Assembly (NCBI GenBank): GCA_028285035.1
Contig: JANQQF010000155.1
Span: 124,001-188,000 of the forward strand
Source of the DNA: Phycisphaerae bacterium
GTDB taxonomy: Bacteria > Chloroflexota > Anaerolineae > 4572-78 > J111
Length of the DNA stretch: 64,000 nt
Reading direction: 5' to 3'
The notes under the pieces were generated by a model, which searched no databases, was not told the DNA's origin, and was given only the letters and a program-made list of their open reading frames with translations. Made by a program: the position numbers and the translations under genes. How positions within the stretch are numbered: the stretch's first letter is position 1; each line of letters starts with the position of its first letter. Of this stretch, positions 55,019-63,403 are shown piece after piece.

Positions 55019-56413
55019 CTACTTCCCTAAAGCCTGAAGCATCTCTTCAACACGCGTAAATTTCACTCGTGGTCGCCCAGTTTCTTCACCTTTGGCCACC
55101 TCCATCTCATTTAAATGCAGCCAATCATCATAAGAGACAAATTTAGGTTGTCGCTCTCGAATCAAAGCCTCGGCTGCCTCGATTTGAGGATGGGCAGGAT
55201 TGAGATGGACACCATTTTCAACGTCATCTATCATACATTGCACCGTCTCCAGCGCATCAGGCTTATTCGTCCCGATCACACCACTGGGGCCACGCTTAAC
55301 CCAACCTGCTGTATATTCACCAACAACCGGTGTATTTTGTTCAGGGTCAAGGACGCGGCCATCCTCGTTAAGGATAACACCCCAGCGATCATGAAATGGA
55401 ACGCCGGGCAACGACACCCCCCGATAGCCGACGGAGCGGAAAACTAGACCAACGGGAATTTCCTCATATGCCTCTGTGGGACGAGGCCGCAATGATCCAT
55501 CCTCCGTTTTATACAATTCATTCTTCACTAATTTTATCCCTGTGACCCGCCCGTTTTCACCAATAATTTCAGTGGGAGAGACTAGAAAGCGGATGGTCAA
55601 TTGACGAGGTTTCGTTAGCTCTTCCTGCTCTGCATATCCTTGTAAAATCTCAATCTTTTTACGTATCGACCGATCCTGATTGGCTTGAAGCATTTTGTGA
55701 CTCAACAAATCAAGTTCAGCTTCTTCAGGCAAAACGATGACATCCGCGTCATCCAGTTCCCCTAATTCTTTCACTTCAGGACTGGTAAATGCTGCTTGAG
55801 CTGGACCTCGCCGCCCAATCATATATACGTTTTTGACGTTACTCTTCCGTAATGCTTCTAAAGCCTGATCGGCAATATCTGTTTTGGCGAGTTCTTCAGG
55901 GGTCCGAGACAAAATACGGCAAACATCCACGGCCACATTCCCAACCCCAATCACAGCAACACTTTCCTGCGAAAGATCAAACTCATAGTCTTGATAATCA
56001 GGATGACCGTTGTACCAAGCGACAAACTCCGTCGCCGCGTGGCTCCCAGCTAAATCCTCGCCAGGAATCCCCAAGCTACGGTCTGTTTGGGCGCCAGTAC
56101 AATAAACAATTTGATGATAGTGCGCCCGCAAGTCTTCCAAGTGCAAATCCCGGCCCATTTCAACATTGCCATAAAAGCGAAAATTAGGTCTTTGGGCAGT
56201 GCGATCAAATGCCTTTGTCACTGACTTGATCTTTTGATGATCGGGGGCAACCCCACCTCGCACCAATCCAAATGGGGTTGGCAATCGATCAAACATATCA
56301 ATTTCAACAACCAAGTCACGCTTGAATAAATGCTCCGCAGCATAAAAGCCAGTTGGACCAGAGCCAATAATGGCTACGCGTAACGGTCTTTCCACAGTCC
56401 CTACTTCAGACAT
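55019..56413 (-). CDS. FprA-like ferredoxin-NADP+ reductase (adrenodoxin reductase family)
   Basis: 464 aa. FAD-binding GxGxxG: AIIGSGPTGFYAAEHLFKRD near residues 14-33; family motif DRLPTPFGLVRGGVAPDH; NADP domain GVGNVAVDVCRILSR near 156; late VGYRGVSLPGVPFHDRWG and GPSGVIGTNKPDA. It would move electrons between NAD(P)H and ferredoxin, possibly supplying the Fe-S and sulfur genes nearby. It is the first gene of a pair with the MBL gene. Confidence 0.93.
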   Translation of the reverse strand: MSEVGTVERPLRVAIIGSGPTGFYAAEHLFKRDLVVEIDMFDRLPTPFGLVRGGVAPDHQKIKSVTKAFDRTAQRPNFRFYGNVEMGRDLHLEDLRAHYHQIVYCTGAQTDRSLGIPGEDLAGSHAATEFVAWYNGHPDYQDYEFDLSQESVAVIGVGNVAVDVCRILSRTPEELAKTDIADQALEALRKSNVKNVYMIGRRGPAQAAFTSPEVKELGELDDADVIVLPEEAELDLLSHKMLQANQDRSIRKKIEILQGYAEQEELTKPRQLTIRFLVSPTEIIGENGRVTGIKLVKNELYKTEDGSLRPRPTEAYEEIPVGLVFRSVGYRGVSLPGVPFHDRWGVILNEDGRVLDPEQNTPVVGEYTAGWVKRGPSGVIGTNKPDALETVQCMIDDVENGVHLNPAHPQIEAAEALIRERQPKFVSYDDWLHLNEMEVAKGEETGRPRVKFTRVEEMLQALGK

Positions 56414-56593
56414 TGCACCACCCTCATTATCTATAAATTTTTGACTACCATTGTTATTTTTGAATAAAACGACCTTGGAGGGATTAGAGATTAAGAAATT
56501 GAAGATTAGGGGATTGGTGTCGAAGTATTACATACCAAATTTGAGTCCAAAATCATTGAATTCAACGCTATTAATAACAATTATAACACAAAA

Positions 56594-56627
56594 GAAAAAG
56601 ACGTAGGGCATCTCTATACCCCACGTC
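56594..56627 (-). terminator. Intrinsic terminator after cysM
   Basis: GACGTAGGG (56600-56608) and CCCCACGTC (56619-56627) form a 9-bp stem with one mismatch. On the minus strand the hairpin is followed by TTTTTC. It ends the cysO-rhodanese/thiF-cysM operon. Confidence 0.8.
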
Positions 56628-56652
56628 AAATTCAAACAGGTCTATGTCTTTA

Positions 56653-57618
56653 TCAGCTCCCCAGGCTTAGATATTTTTCTCCGCCATCCGGAAAAACTGT
56701 AATGACAACCCCTTCGGTCAGACTCTTAGCTATTTCAATAGCAGCCCAAGCTGCAGCCCCCGCAGACGGGCCGATAAATAGCCCCTCTTCTCGCCCCAGC
56801 CGCTGGGTCATTTCGTGAGCATCTTCAGGATAGGCAGCAATTTTGCGATCTGCAAATGCTGAGTCATAGATACCTGGCACGATACTACTTTCCATATGCT
56901 TCAACCCTTCAATGATCGCCAACTCATCCCCCGGCTCAACCTCAACGATTTCAATATCGCTGTTAAAACTCTTAAGACGACGACCAGTTCCCATGAATGT
57001 TCCACTCGTTCCCAAACCAGCCACAAAATGGGTAATTGTGCCTTCAGTCTGTTCCCAAATCTCAACCCCAGTGGTGTGATAATGTGCCTGCCAGTTGACA
57101 GGGTTATTGTATTGATCGGGCTGGAAGTAGGTGTCTGGATCATCTTCAACGATCTGTCGAGCAGTTCGGATTGCCATATCAATGCCTTCCAGCGGATCAG
57201 TCAAAACCAACTCTGCACCGTAGGCCTCCAAAATCCCTTTTCTTTCTGGGCTAACATTAGCTGGCAAGACTAGTTTGACCCGATACCCTTTAGCTGCCCC
57301 AATCATCGCCATCGCAATGCCCGTATTGCCTGAAGTCGCATCAATGATTGTCTTCTCTGGGGTCAACAAGCCTTGTCGCTCGCCCTCTTCAATCATTAAC
57401 AAAGCAGGTCGGGCCTTCACTGAGCCACCAGCATTAAACCATTCGGCTTTGGCATACACGACTACATCTGGGGAAACGCCTACCGAAGCGGCAATTCGAT
57501 GTAAAGGTAGCAAAGGCGTGTTTCCAATCTGAAACAATAAATCAGCACCAGTTTGCGAGGGGCGTTTTGCTACAAAACCACTTTTTCTTTTAGGTAATTC
57601 AAGAACATCCGCAAGCAT
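56653..57618 (-). CDS. cysM: Cysteine synthase, CysM type (probably O-phosphoserine/thiocarboxylate dependent)
   Basis: 321 aa, PLP fold type II. PLP lysine Lys68 in NAGGSVKARPALLMIEEGE; phosphate loop TSGNTGIAMAM near 94; FVAGLGTSGTFMGTGR near 208; C-terminal GGEKYLSLGS. It resembles Mycobacterium tuberculosis CysM in the segments NPVNWQAHY-HTTG and DGGEKYLS, and an Arg in FADRKIAA may correspond to the Arg that selects O-phosphoserine there (inference). It lacks the longer C-terminal lid of that enzyme. Context, downstream of a CysO-like carrier and its activating enzyme, favours sulfur from a protein thiocarboxylate. Confidence 0.88.
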   Translation of the reverse strand: MLADVLELPKRKSGFVAKRPSQTGADLLFQIGNTPLLPLHRIAASVGVSPDVVVYAKAEWFNAGGSVKARPALLMIEEGERQGLLTPEKTIIDATSGNTGIAMAMIGAAKGYRVKLVLPANVSPERKGILEAYGAELVLTDPLEGIDMAIRTARQIVEDDPDTYFQPDQYNNPVNWQAHYHTTGVEIWEQTEGTITHFVAGLGTSGTFMGTGRRLKSFNSDIEIVEVEPGDELAIIEGLKHMESSIVPGIYDSAFADRKIAAYPEDAHEMTQRLGREEGLFIGPSAGAAAWAAIEIAKSLTEGVVITVFPDGGEKYLSLGS

Positions 57619-57704
57619 AATTCATTCCTTTCTTCTCACTTATGGTGACTACGAAATCAGTTTTGTGGAAATACTTTTCCAGCATCTCCACAAAACTTCA
57701 TCAT

Positions 57705-58940
57705 TTATGCCAAGGCAGGCTCTACTACACCATTCGTAGAAATGGTCTCATTCACAGAAATAGATGTAGCAGAAGGCACACCGCAAAACTGTTCGTAATC
57801 GATCAACTCGGTTATCGTAGGATGCTCGCTACAAACGGGGCACTCAGGGTTCTTAGCTACATTCACTTGGCGGAACTCACCATCCAGTGCATCGTATAAA
57901 ATCATTCGCCCCTTCAATGGATCACCGATACCCAAAAGGAGTTTGATAGCCTCAACAACTTCCAGGCTACCGATGATGCCTGGGAGCACTCCAAACACAC
58001 CACCTTCGGCACAGCTTGGCACCTCACCAGGTGGGGGTGGGTCGGGATAGAGACAACGATAGCAGGGGCCACCATCAGTGGTATCAAAGACTGTCACCTG
58101 GCCCTCAAAGCGGAAGATACTGGCATCAATCAGCTTCTTGCCCAAAATAACTGTGGCATCATTCACCAAGTAGCGGGTAGGAAAATTGTCGGAGCCATTG
58201 ATAACCACATCATATTGGCTGATGAGATCAAAGGCATTTTCGCTGGTAATTTGCGTTCGATGACCAATCACCTGCACATCGGGATTGAGTTGGGCAATGG
58301 CCTGCGCTGCCGACTCAACTTTTGGATGATCAACGGTATCAAGGCGATGAATAATTTGCCGTTGTAAGTTGCTCGTATCCACCACATCAAAATCAACAAT
58401 GCCAATTTTCCCGACCCCGGCTGCGGCCAAATAGAGCGCGGTCGGGCTACCTAAACCGCCAGCTCCAATAATCAAAACACTTGAGTCCAACAGCTTTAGC
58501 TGCCCATCTTCACCCACCTCAGGCATCACCGTGTGACGGCTGTAACGGATCCGCTGCTCATCATTCAAGGTACGCGGTACGACAAAGTCGTAGCCAGCTT
58601 GTTTCCAGCCATTAAACCCACCAGCTACCGAAACAACATTGGTGTAACCCATTGCTTCCAAATCACGTGCACCCAACAGGCTACGGACCCCACCAGCACA
58701 CATCACGGCAATCGGTTTGTCCCGTTGTGACACTTGAGCTTCAATTTGCAATTCCAGAAACCCCCGTGGAATGTGGATAGCACCAGGTACGCGCCCTTGT
58801 GACCATTCATCCAATCCACGAACATCAACCAAGGTCAAACCTTCTGCACCGTCCATTCGACGGGATAATTCGTGAACATCAATTTCATCAATCTCCTGGC
58901 GCAACTTACCAATCAACTGATCACTTGTTATATAACTCAT
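57705..58940 (-). CDS. Rhodanese-ThiF/MoeB fusion, sulfur-carrier-activating enzyme
   Basis: 411 aa. An N-terminal rhodanese domain (about 10-110) has active Cys81 in AVMCAGGVRS. The ThiF/MoeB adenylation domain has VLIIGAGGLGSPTALYLAAA near 153, the R-finger region LQRQIIHR, and paired zinc Cys CYRC and CPVC. In MoeZ/MOCS3 the rhodanese is C-terminal; here it is N-terminal. Reaction: adenylate the carrier C-terminus, then transfer persulfide sulfur to make a thiocarboxylate. The partner is the small carrier 14 bases upstream and the user is the CysM downstream. Confidence 0.92.
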   Translation of the reverse strand: MSYITSDQLIGKLRQEIDEIDVHELSRRMDGAEGLTLVDVRGLDEWSQGRVPGAIHIPRGFLELQIEAQVSQRDKPIAVMCAGGVRSLLGARDLEAMGYTNVVSVAGGFNGWKQAGYDFVVPRTLNDEQRIRYSRHTVMPEVGEDGQLKLLDSSVLIIGAGGLGSPTALYLAAAGVGKIGIVDFDVVDTSNLQRQIIHRLDTVDHPKVESAAQAIAQLNPDVQVIGHRTQITSENAFDLISQYDVVINGSDNFPTRYLVNDATVILGKKLIDASIFRFEGQVTVFDTTDGGPCYRCLYPDPPPPGEVPSCAEGGVFGVLPGIIGSLEVVEAIKLLLGIGDPLKGRMILYDALDGEFRQVNVAKNPECPVCSEHPTITELIDYEQFCGVPSATSISVNETISTNGVVEPALA

Positions 58941-58954
58941 TGGTTGCCTCCTAA

Positions 58955-59230
58955 CTATCGACCACCTGCCATGGCAGGTACAATTGAAACAACATCCTTC
59001 TCGGATATTTGGGTTGCCTCACCTTGCAGGGTGCGAATTTCATCATCATTCACAAATACATTCACATATCGTTTTATTTGGTTGTTATCGTCATACAGTC
59101 GGGTCTTGATTCCAGGGAACTGTATTTCCAAGTTGTCTAACACCTCGGTGACTGTACCCCCATTTCCTTGAACCTTACTTTGTCCGTTAGTATATTTCCG
59201 CAATGGGCTGGGAATACGAACTGTTGCCAT
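58955..59230 (-). CDS. CysO/MoaD/ThiS-type sulfur carrier ending in Gly-Gly-Arg
   Basis: About 91 aa from ATG 59230, with GGAGG at 59239-59243; a TTG-type start further up is not needed. The beta-grasp pattern is MATVRIPSPLRKYTNGQSKV, then EVLDNLEIQFPG and a C-terminus VSIVPAMAGGR. Carriers of this kind need a free Gly-Gly end; here one Arg follows, so one residue must be removed or this is a variant end. CysO proteins end in PA-V/M-AGG, so the subfamily is CysO-like. No JAMM protease lies in the window. Confidence 0.88.
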   Translation of the reverse strand: MATVRIPSPLRKYTNGQSKVQGNGGTVTEVLDNLEIQFPGIKTRLYDDNNQIKRYVNVFVNDDEIRTLQGEATQISEKDVVSIVPAMAGGR

Positions 59231-59265
59231 AATAAATTCCTCCATAATAAATTAATTTTAGACAA

Positions 59266-59300
59266 TAAAAAACTCATCGCCTGTAAGTACAGACGATGAG
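59266..59300 (-). terminator. Rho-independent terminator inside the cysO leader
   Basis: On the minus strand CTCATCGTCTGTA pairs with TACAGGCGATGAG (13 bp with one G-U, 2-base loop; 59273-59300), followed by six U (59267-59272). It lies about 40 bases upstream of the cysO start, so it can stop the operon before translation begins. Confidence 0.88.
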
Positions 59301-59450
59301 TGATGTCGAGTTTTATTTAATTTATCTGAAAGCTAAATATAAAGCATTTAGTTTAGAGAGTTCTCATCGTCCGTAATGCATGGCGATGCGGGCTACCGTA
59401 AGTGCCCCCCTCTCTAACAATGAGTGGTGAGAGCTACCGCGCCCGCTTAC
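59273..59450 (-). ncRNA. Candidate riboswitch/attenuator leader of the cysO operon
   Basis: The minus-strand leader is about 340 bases long. TTAGAGAG (59417-59410) pairs with CTCTCTAA (59360-59353), closing 49 bases that hold two small stems: GGGC/GCCC and CATCG/CGATG. Both loops carry TTACGG. Just inside the closing stem, GACGATGAG (59371-59363) is complementary over 9 bases to CTCATCGTC, the 5' arm of the terminator, so antiterminator and terminator exclude each other; the CATCG/CGATG stem would hide the antiterminator. Upstream GCGGGC (near 59445) can also pair with GCCCGC. I could not match it to SAM, TPP, cobalamin, T-box or Moco consensus sequences. Confidence 0.6.
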
Positions 59451-59580
59451 TACAAATACAACAACAATACATTGAACTAATGAGATGGTTATTCATAATT
59501 TGTAACTATCAATGTAGACGTACAAGTATGCCTACATCTTACTCACAATTATCACATTCGCAAAAAATCAGAAACAGTTC

Positions 59581-59901
59581 TTAGAAGAAACCAAGTAGTG
59601 TTGGGTCTTCCATCATTTCAGGATTCCACTGCTCAGGAATAACTTCAACCTTAGCCTCGCGGGCTGTTGCCTGTTCAGCTGTTTCCTTAACCTGCTGAAC
59701 CAGCCAAGGGCCATAAGGGCAGAAAGGCGTAGTCAACAGCATTTTGACATGGACAGGAGTTGATGCCAAATCTACAGAACGAATTAGTCCCAACGTAACC
59801 ACATCAAGATGTAGTTCTGGGTCCATAACCCCGCGCAAGGCATCTTTGACTGTATCTTCGGTAACTTCACCATTTGTTACATTTGTTTCTTCAGACATCA
59901 T
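59581..59901 (-). CDS. DUF59/MIP18-family Fe-S assembly factor (SufT-like)
   Basis: 106 aa. The family pattern is DPELHLDVVTLGLIRSVDL near residues 27-45, and the functional Cys61 lies in LLTTPFCPYGP. Members help mature Fe-S proteins. It is the last gene of the suf run, next to the Rieske protein gene, and its end faces the leader of the cysO operon. Confidence 0.92.
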   Translation of the reverse strand: MMSEETNVTNGEVTEDTVKDALRGVMDPELHLDVVTLGLIRSVDLASTPVHVKMLLTTPFCPYGPWLVQQVKETAEQATAREAKVEVIPEQWNPEMMEDPTLLGFF

Positions 59902-59929
59902 ATCTCCTTTTCAACAATAACATCGTCTA

Positions 59930-60241
59930 TCATTCTTTGGGGGCAATGAGGATATCATCACCATTTAATTTTACCTCAAAAAGCGGAACAGGCGAAAAAG
60001 CGGGCATCGTCTGCTCGCCTGTTTTTACATTAAAACGTGCCCCATGTCGGGGGCAAATCACACAATCTCCATCTAGTCGTCCTTCAACCAGGGGGCCATC
60101 ATCGTGCGTACAGATATCTGAGATGGCGTAGAATTCTCCATCAATATTGAATAAGCCTACATCTTCATCATCATACTCAACCAGCATCTTTTCGCCGGGA
60201 GCTAGATCAGAGACTTGGGCGACTTTTATAAACTCGCTCAT
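59930..60241 (-). CDS. Rieske-type [2Fe-2S] ferredoxin
   Basis: 103 aa, soluble. Cluster ligands are Cys44/His46 in SDICTHDDGPL and Cys63/His66 in VICPRHGARF. It is of the NirD/BphF-like ferredoxin size. Placed between sufU and DUF59, it may carry electrons for Fe-S assembly (inference). Confidence 0.93.
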   Translation of the reverse strand: MSEFIKVAQVSDLAPGEKMLVEYDDEDVGLFNIDGEFYAISDICTHDDGPLVEGRLDGDCVICPRHGARFNVKTGEQTMPAFSPVPLFEVKLNGDDILIAPKE

Positions 60242-60251
60242 TGATTATCTC

Positions 60252-60653
60252 CTACCAATCATCGTCCGTATTCCATTCTTCTTCCGACAAGCCATAGGCC
60301 CCCGCTTTGAGCACCTTAAGCGAAAGCAATGCACATTTCAGCCGAGCTGGACCAATGTCAATACCTAACGCCTCTAGGATCTCTTCCTTGCCAATCTGCT
60401 TAGCCTCAGTCAAGGTCTTTCCCTCAATCATCTCGGTTAACATACTGGCACTAGCCTGACTAATCGCGCAGCCCTTCCCCTTAAACCGAACCTCATCAAT
60501 AATTTCATTGTTATCAACATGAAGGTCAATCCGAATGACATCCCCACATAATGGATTATGCTCTTCGTGAGTATGGGTTGCGTTTTCCAAAGAACCAGCA
60601 TTACGTGGGTCTCGATAATGATCCAAGATGTTTTCTTTGTAAAAATCGTCCAT
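60252..60653 (-). CDS. sufU: SufU zinc-dependent sulfur-transfer protein
   Basis: 133 aa. Ligands typical of SufU: Cys36 and Asp38 in HNPLCGDVIRI, Cys62 in KGCAISQASASML and Cys107 in ARLKCALLSL. The 18-20 residue insertion that separates SufU from IscU is present between Cys62 and Cys107. It accepts sulfur from SufS for SufB. The start lies five bases after the sufS stop. Confidence 0.95.
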   Translation of the reverse strand: MDDFYKENILDHYRDPRNAGSLENATHTHEEHNPLCGDVIRIDLHVDNNEIIDEVRFKGKGCAISQASASMLTEMIEGKTLTEAKQIGKEEILEALGIDIGPARLKCALLSLKVLKAGAYGLSEEEWNTDDDW

Positions 60654-60658
60654 GGGTC

Positions 60659-61882
60659 TTATCCTAATAATTCACGGGCTTTGTCAAGCGCATCGGCTAG
60701 ACGATCAATATCTTCAGGTGTGTTGTAAACATAAAAGCTAGCTCGGGTTGTCGCAGGTAGATCAAGTTTATCATGCAACGGCATGGCACAGTGATGTCCA
60801 GCTCTCACAGCGATACCTTCAGCATCAAGGACAGCCGCAACGTCGTGTGGATGGACATTCCCTAAAGTAAATGTGATTGCCCCACCTCGAACAGCCGGGT
60901 CTTGCGGTCCATAAATGCGCAATCCTTCCACCTGGTTGAGCCGCTCTAAGGCGTAAGCCGTTAATTCTATTTCATGTTGCCGTACGTTTTCCATCCCCAG
61001 CTCTTTCAGGTAATCGACGGCTGCTCCTAAGCCAATCGACTCAGCAATAGCCGGGGTTCCAGCCTCAAACTTCCACGGCAACTCATTCCAGGTGCTACCC
61101 TCCAAGGTGACTTTCTTAATCATATCACCACCCGTCATAAACGGCGGCATCTCTTTTAGAATTTCCTGCCGAGCCCACAGCACACCAATACCAGTCGGGC
61201 CTAACATTTTGTGGCTGGAAAAGGCTAAGAAATCACAATCGACGGCTTGGACATCAACAGGCATATGGGGAATAGATTGCGCCCCATCGAGTAGCACCAA
61301 GGCTCCAACTGCATGGGCCTTTTCAATGATCTCTTCCATCGGTGGGATCGTCCCCAACACATTGCTCATTTGGGTAACAGCGACCAATTTCACGTCTGGA
61401 GTCAACATCTCATCAAAGGCATCCATATCTAGATAGCCTTGTGGGGTCACCGGAATGTATTTTACAGTCGCGCCAGTCACCGCAGCCACCTGCTGCCAAG
61501 GCACTAGATTGGCGTGATGTTCCATCTCAGTTGAGATAATCACATCCCCGGCTTTAATATTCGCGTGTCCCCAGCTAAAGGCCACCAAATTGATGCTTTC
61601 AGTGGTATTGCGGGTAAAGATCACCTCACGCCAACTTCGGGCATTGATAAAACGCCCTACTTTTTTACGGGTATTTTCATACGCTTCAGACGCTTTTTCG
61701 CTGAATTGATAGATACCCCGATGCACATTAGCGTTGTACTCACGATAATAACTGTTCATTGCCTCAATGACGGGCGATGGTTTTTGTGAGCTAGCCCCAC
61801 TATCCAGATATGTCACAGGCTTCCCATTCACTTCTTGATTCAAAATTGGGAATTCCTGGCGAACTGCAGTTGTATCAAACAT
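60659..61882 (-). CDS. sufS: Cysteine desulfurase SufS
   Basis: About 407 aa from ATG 61882. PLP lysine near 225 in AFSSHKMLGPTGIG; active Cys near 363 in RAGHHCAMPLHDK. Type II (SufS) by its short active loop. It takes sulfur from cysteine and passes it to SufU, the next gene. A hairpin (61963-61986) lies between sufD and sufS. Confidence 0.96.
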   Translation of the reverse strand: MFDTTAVRQEFPILNQEVNGKPVTYLDSGASSQKPSPVIEAMNSYYREYNANVHRGIYQFSEKASEAYENTRKKVGRFINARSWREVIFTRNTTESINLVAFSWGHANIKAGDVIISTEMEHHANLVPWQQVAAVTGATVKYIPVTPQGYLDMDAFDEMLTPDVKLVAVTQMSNVLGTIPPMEEIIEKAHAVGALVLLDGAQSIPHMPVDVQAVDCDFLAFSSHKMLGPTGIGVLWARQEILKEMPPFMTGGDMIKKVTLEGSTWNELPWKFEAGTPAIAESIGLGAAVDYLKELGMENVRQHEIELTAYALERLNQVEGLRIYGPQDPAVRGGAITFTLGNVHPHDVAAVLDAEGIAVRAGHHCAMPLHDKLDLPATTRASFYVYNTPEDIDRLADALDKARELLG

Positions 61883-61962
61883 AACTTTTTCCAATTCTGA
61901 TGTGGCAATTTCGACATCGGGTCAATCATTATGTTGACCATTAATACATCTTTTAGATTAAT

Positions 61963-61986
61963 AGAGACGACCCGAAGGTCGCCTCT
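61963..61986. terminator. Intercistronic hairpin between sufD and sufS
   Basis: AGAG-A-CGACC, loop CGAA, GGTCG-C-CTCT: ten paired positions with one mismatch. No good U-run follows on the minus strand (TATTAATCT). It is probably a partial terminator or processing site within the suf operon. Confidence 0.45.
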
Positions 61987-62019
61987 AAGTTAAAATTCTA
62001 TTGTCAACCTAAGCTCAAT

Positions 62020-63402
62020 TTACCAAACTGTACGAATTGAGATTTGTCCATCAATTTTGTGAGAAACTGCATCAAACAATTTCTCACGAACGCGCTCATT
62101 GTACATTCGGTCAAACACTTTGTAGAAGAAGCCTTCTACCACCATTTTAACCGCTGATTCACGCGGAATACCACGGCTCATCAGATAGAAAACGTCCTCT
62201 TCATCAATCTGCCCGATGGTTGCTCCATGCGAAGCACGAACATCATTGGCATCGATTTCCAAGCTTGGCATCGAGTCGGCGCGAGCCCCTTTGTTCAAAA
62301 TCAAGTTTTCATTCTTGAGGTAGGAGTTTGTTTGCTGCCCCTTCTCATCGATTTTGATCAAGCCCGTGAAGACACTTCGGCTCTTATCTTTGAGTGCCCC
62401 GTGCAGTAGCAAGTCACCACCCGTGGCGACACCCACATGATGAAGCAAGCTGTCGATGTCCAGATGCTGCTTGTTTTGCATAAAGTAGATACCGTTCAAC
62501 TCCATCATCGCACCGTTACCAGGTAAGACACTGTCGTAGTAGGATTTGGTTAATAAACCACCCAATTGGCCGGTTTCCCAAATCACTACGCTGTCATTTT
62601 GTCCCACTGAACGATTGACATTGAAGTTGTAGACATCCTCACCCCAACGCTGAACCTCCACATGACGAACCTGCGCCCCTTCGGCAGCATAAAGCTCAAC
62701 CACCCCGGCGTTTAAGGCTTGACCATGTTTACTGTGGGAGACAGTCTCTTGAATGTAAGTTACATTGGCATACTCTTCACCCACAATCAACGTGCGAGGA
62801 AAAATCGCACTGCCTTCACCATCCAGTACGATTGCAGCCTGGAAAGGCTCCTCAACCTCAACGTCTTTTGGGATGTATAGGAAGACACCGGCCTGCCACA
62901 AGGCGCTGTTCAAGGCCGCAAACTTGCTGTGAGAAGCAGGAACAGCTTCAGTGCCAAGATATTTTTGTACTAAGTCTGCGTGTTCAGCAGCCGCTGTTGC
63001 TAAATCGGTGAAAATCACACCTTGTTCAGCTAAGGCTACATCCAACTCGTGGAAAACAATGCGATTGTTTGCAATGACAATACGCCCTGCTGTCTCCCGG
63101 TCGGCTTCCACCGCAGATTGAACCATTTCGGGCAATTCATTCAAACTCTTGACACTACCGTTTGAGACAATTGTGTCTGAATTAGCCAGATTGAACTTAT
63201 TCCATTTTACACGGCGGAGGTCAGTTCGACGCCAGGCCTCATCGGAGGTAGTTGGCATCGGCGTGTCTTCAAATGTAGCCCACGCACCCATTCGCCATGT
63301 CTTGAGCCAATCGGGGCCATTGGCCGCAATTGCCTCAACATCATTTTTTGTAAACACCCCAGCTTCTAACAGCTTATCAGGGCGTGCTTGTTGCTGTGCC
63401 AT
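62020..63402 (-). CDS. sufD: SufD, Fe-S scaffold subunit
   Basis: 460 aa. SufBD core beta helix: HGALKDKSRSVFTGLIKIDE, NSYLKNENLILNKGARADSM, and the conserved C-terminal [31 protein letters not shown]. It forms the SufBC2D complex with SufB, encoded one base upstream, and SufC, which is outside the window. Confidence 0.95.
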   Translation of the reverse strand: MAQQQARPDKLLEAGVFTKNDVEAIAANGPDWLKTWRMGAWATFEDTPMPTTSDEAWRRTDLRRVKWNKFNLANSDTIVSNGSVKSLNELPEMVQSAVEADRETAGRIVIANNRIVFHELDVALAEQGVIFTDLATAAAEHADLVQKYLGTEAVPASHSKFAALNSALWQAGVFLYIPKDVEVEEPFQAAIVLDGEGSAIFPRTLIVGEEYANVTYIQETVSHSKHGQALNAGVVELYAAEGAQVRHVEVQRWGEDVYNFNVNRSVGQNDSVVIWETGQLGGLLTKSYYDSVLPGNGAMMELNGIYFMQNKQHLDIDSLLHHVGVATGGDLLLHGALKDKSRSVFTGLIKIDEKGQQTNSYLKNENLILNKGARADSMPSLEIDANDVRASHGATIGQIDEEDVFYLMSRGIPRESAVKMVVEGFFYKVFDRMYNERVREKLFDAVSHKIDGQISIRTVW

Positions 63403-63403
63403 G

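Noticed and set aside
59401..59460. T-box leader, from GAGCTACCGCG on the plus strand
   Set aside because: The resemblance to the T-box TGGNACCGCG is partial and on the wrong strand; no plus-strand gene follows, and the minus strand lacks a T-box sequence before the terminator.
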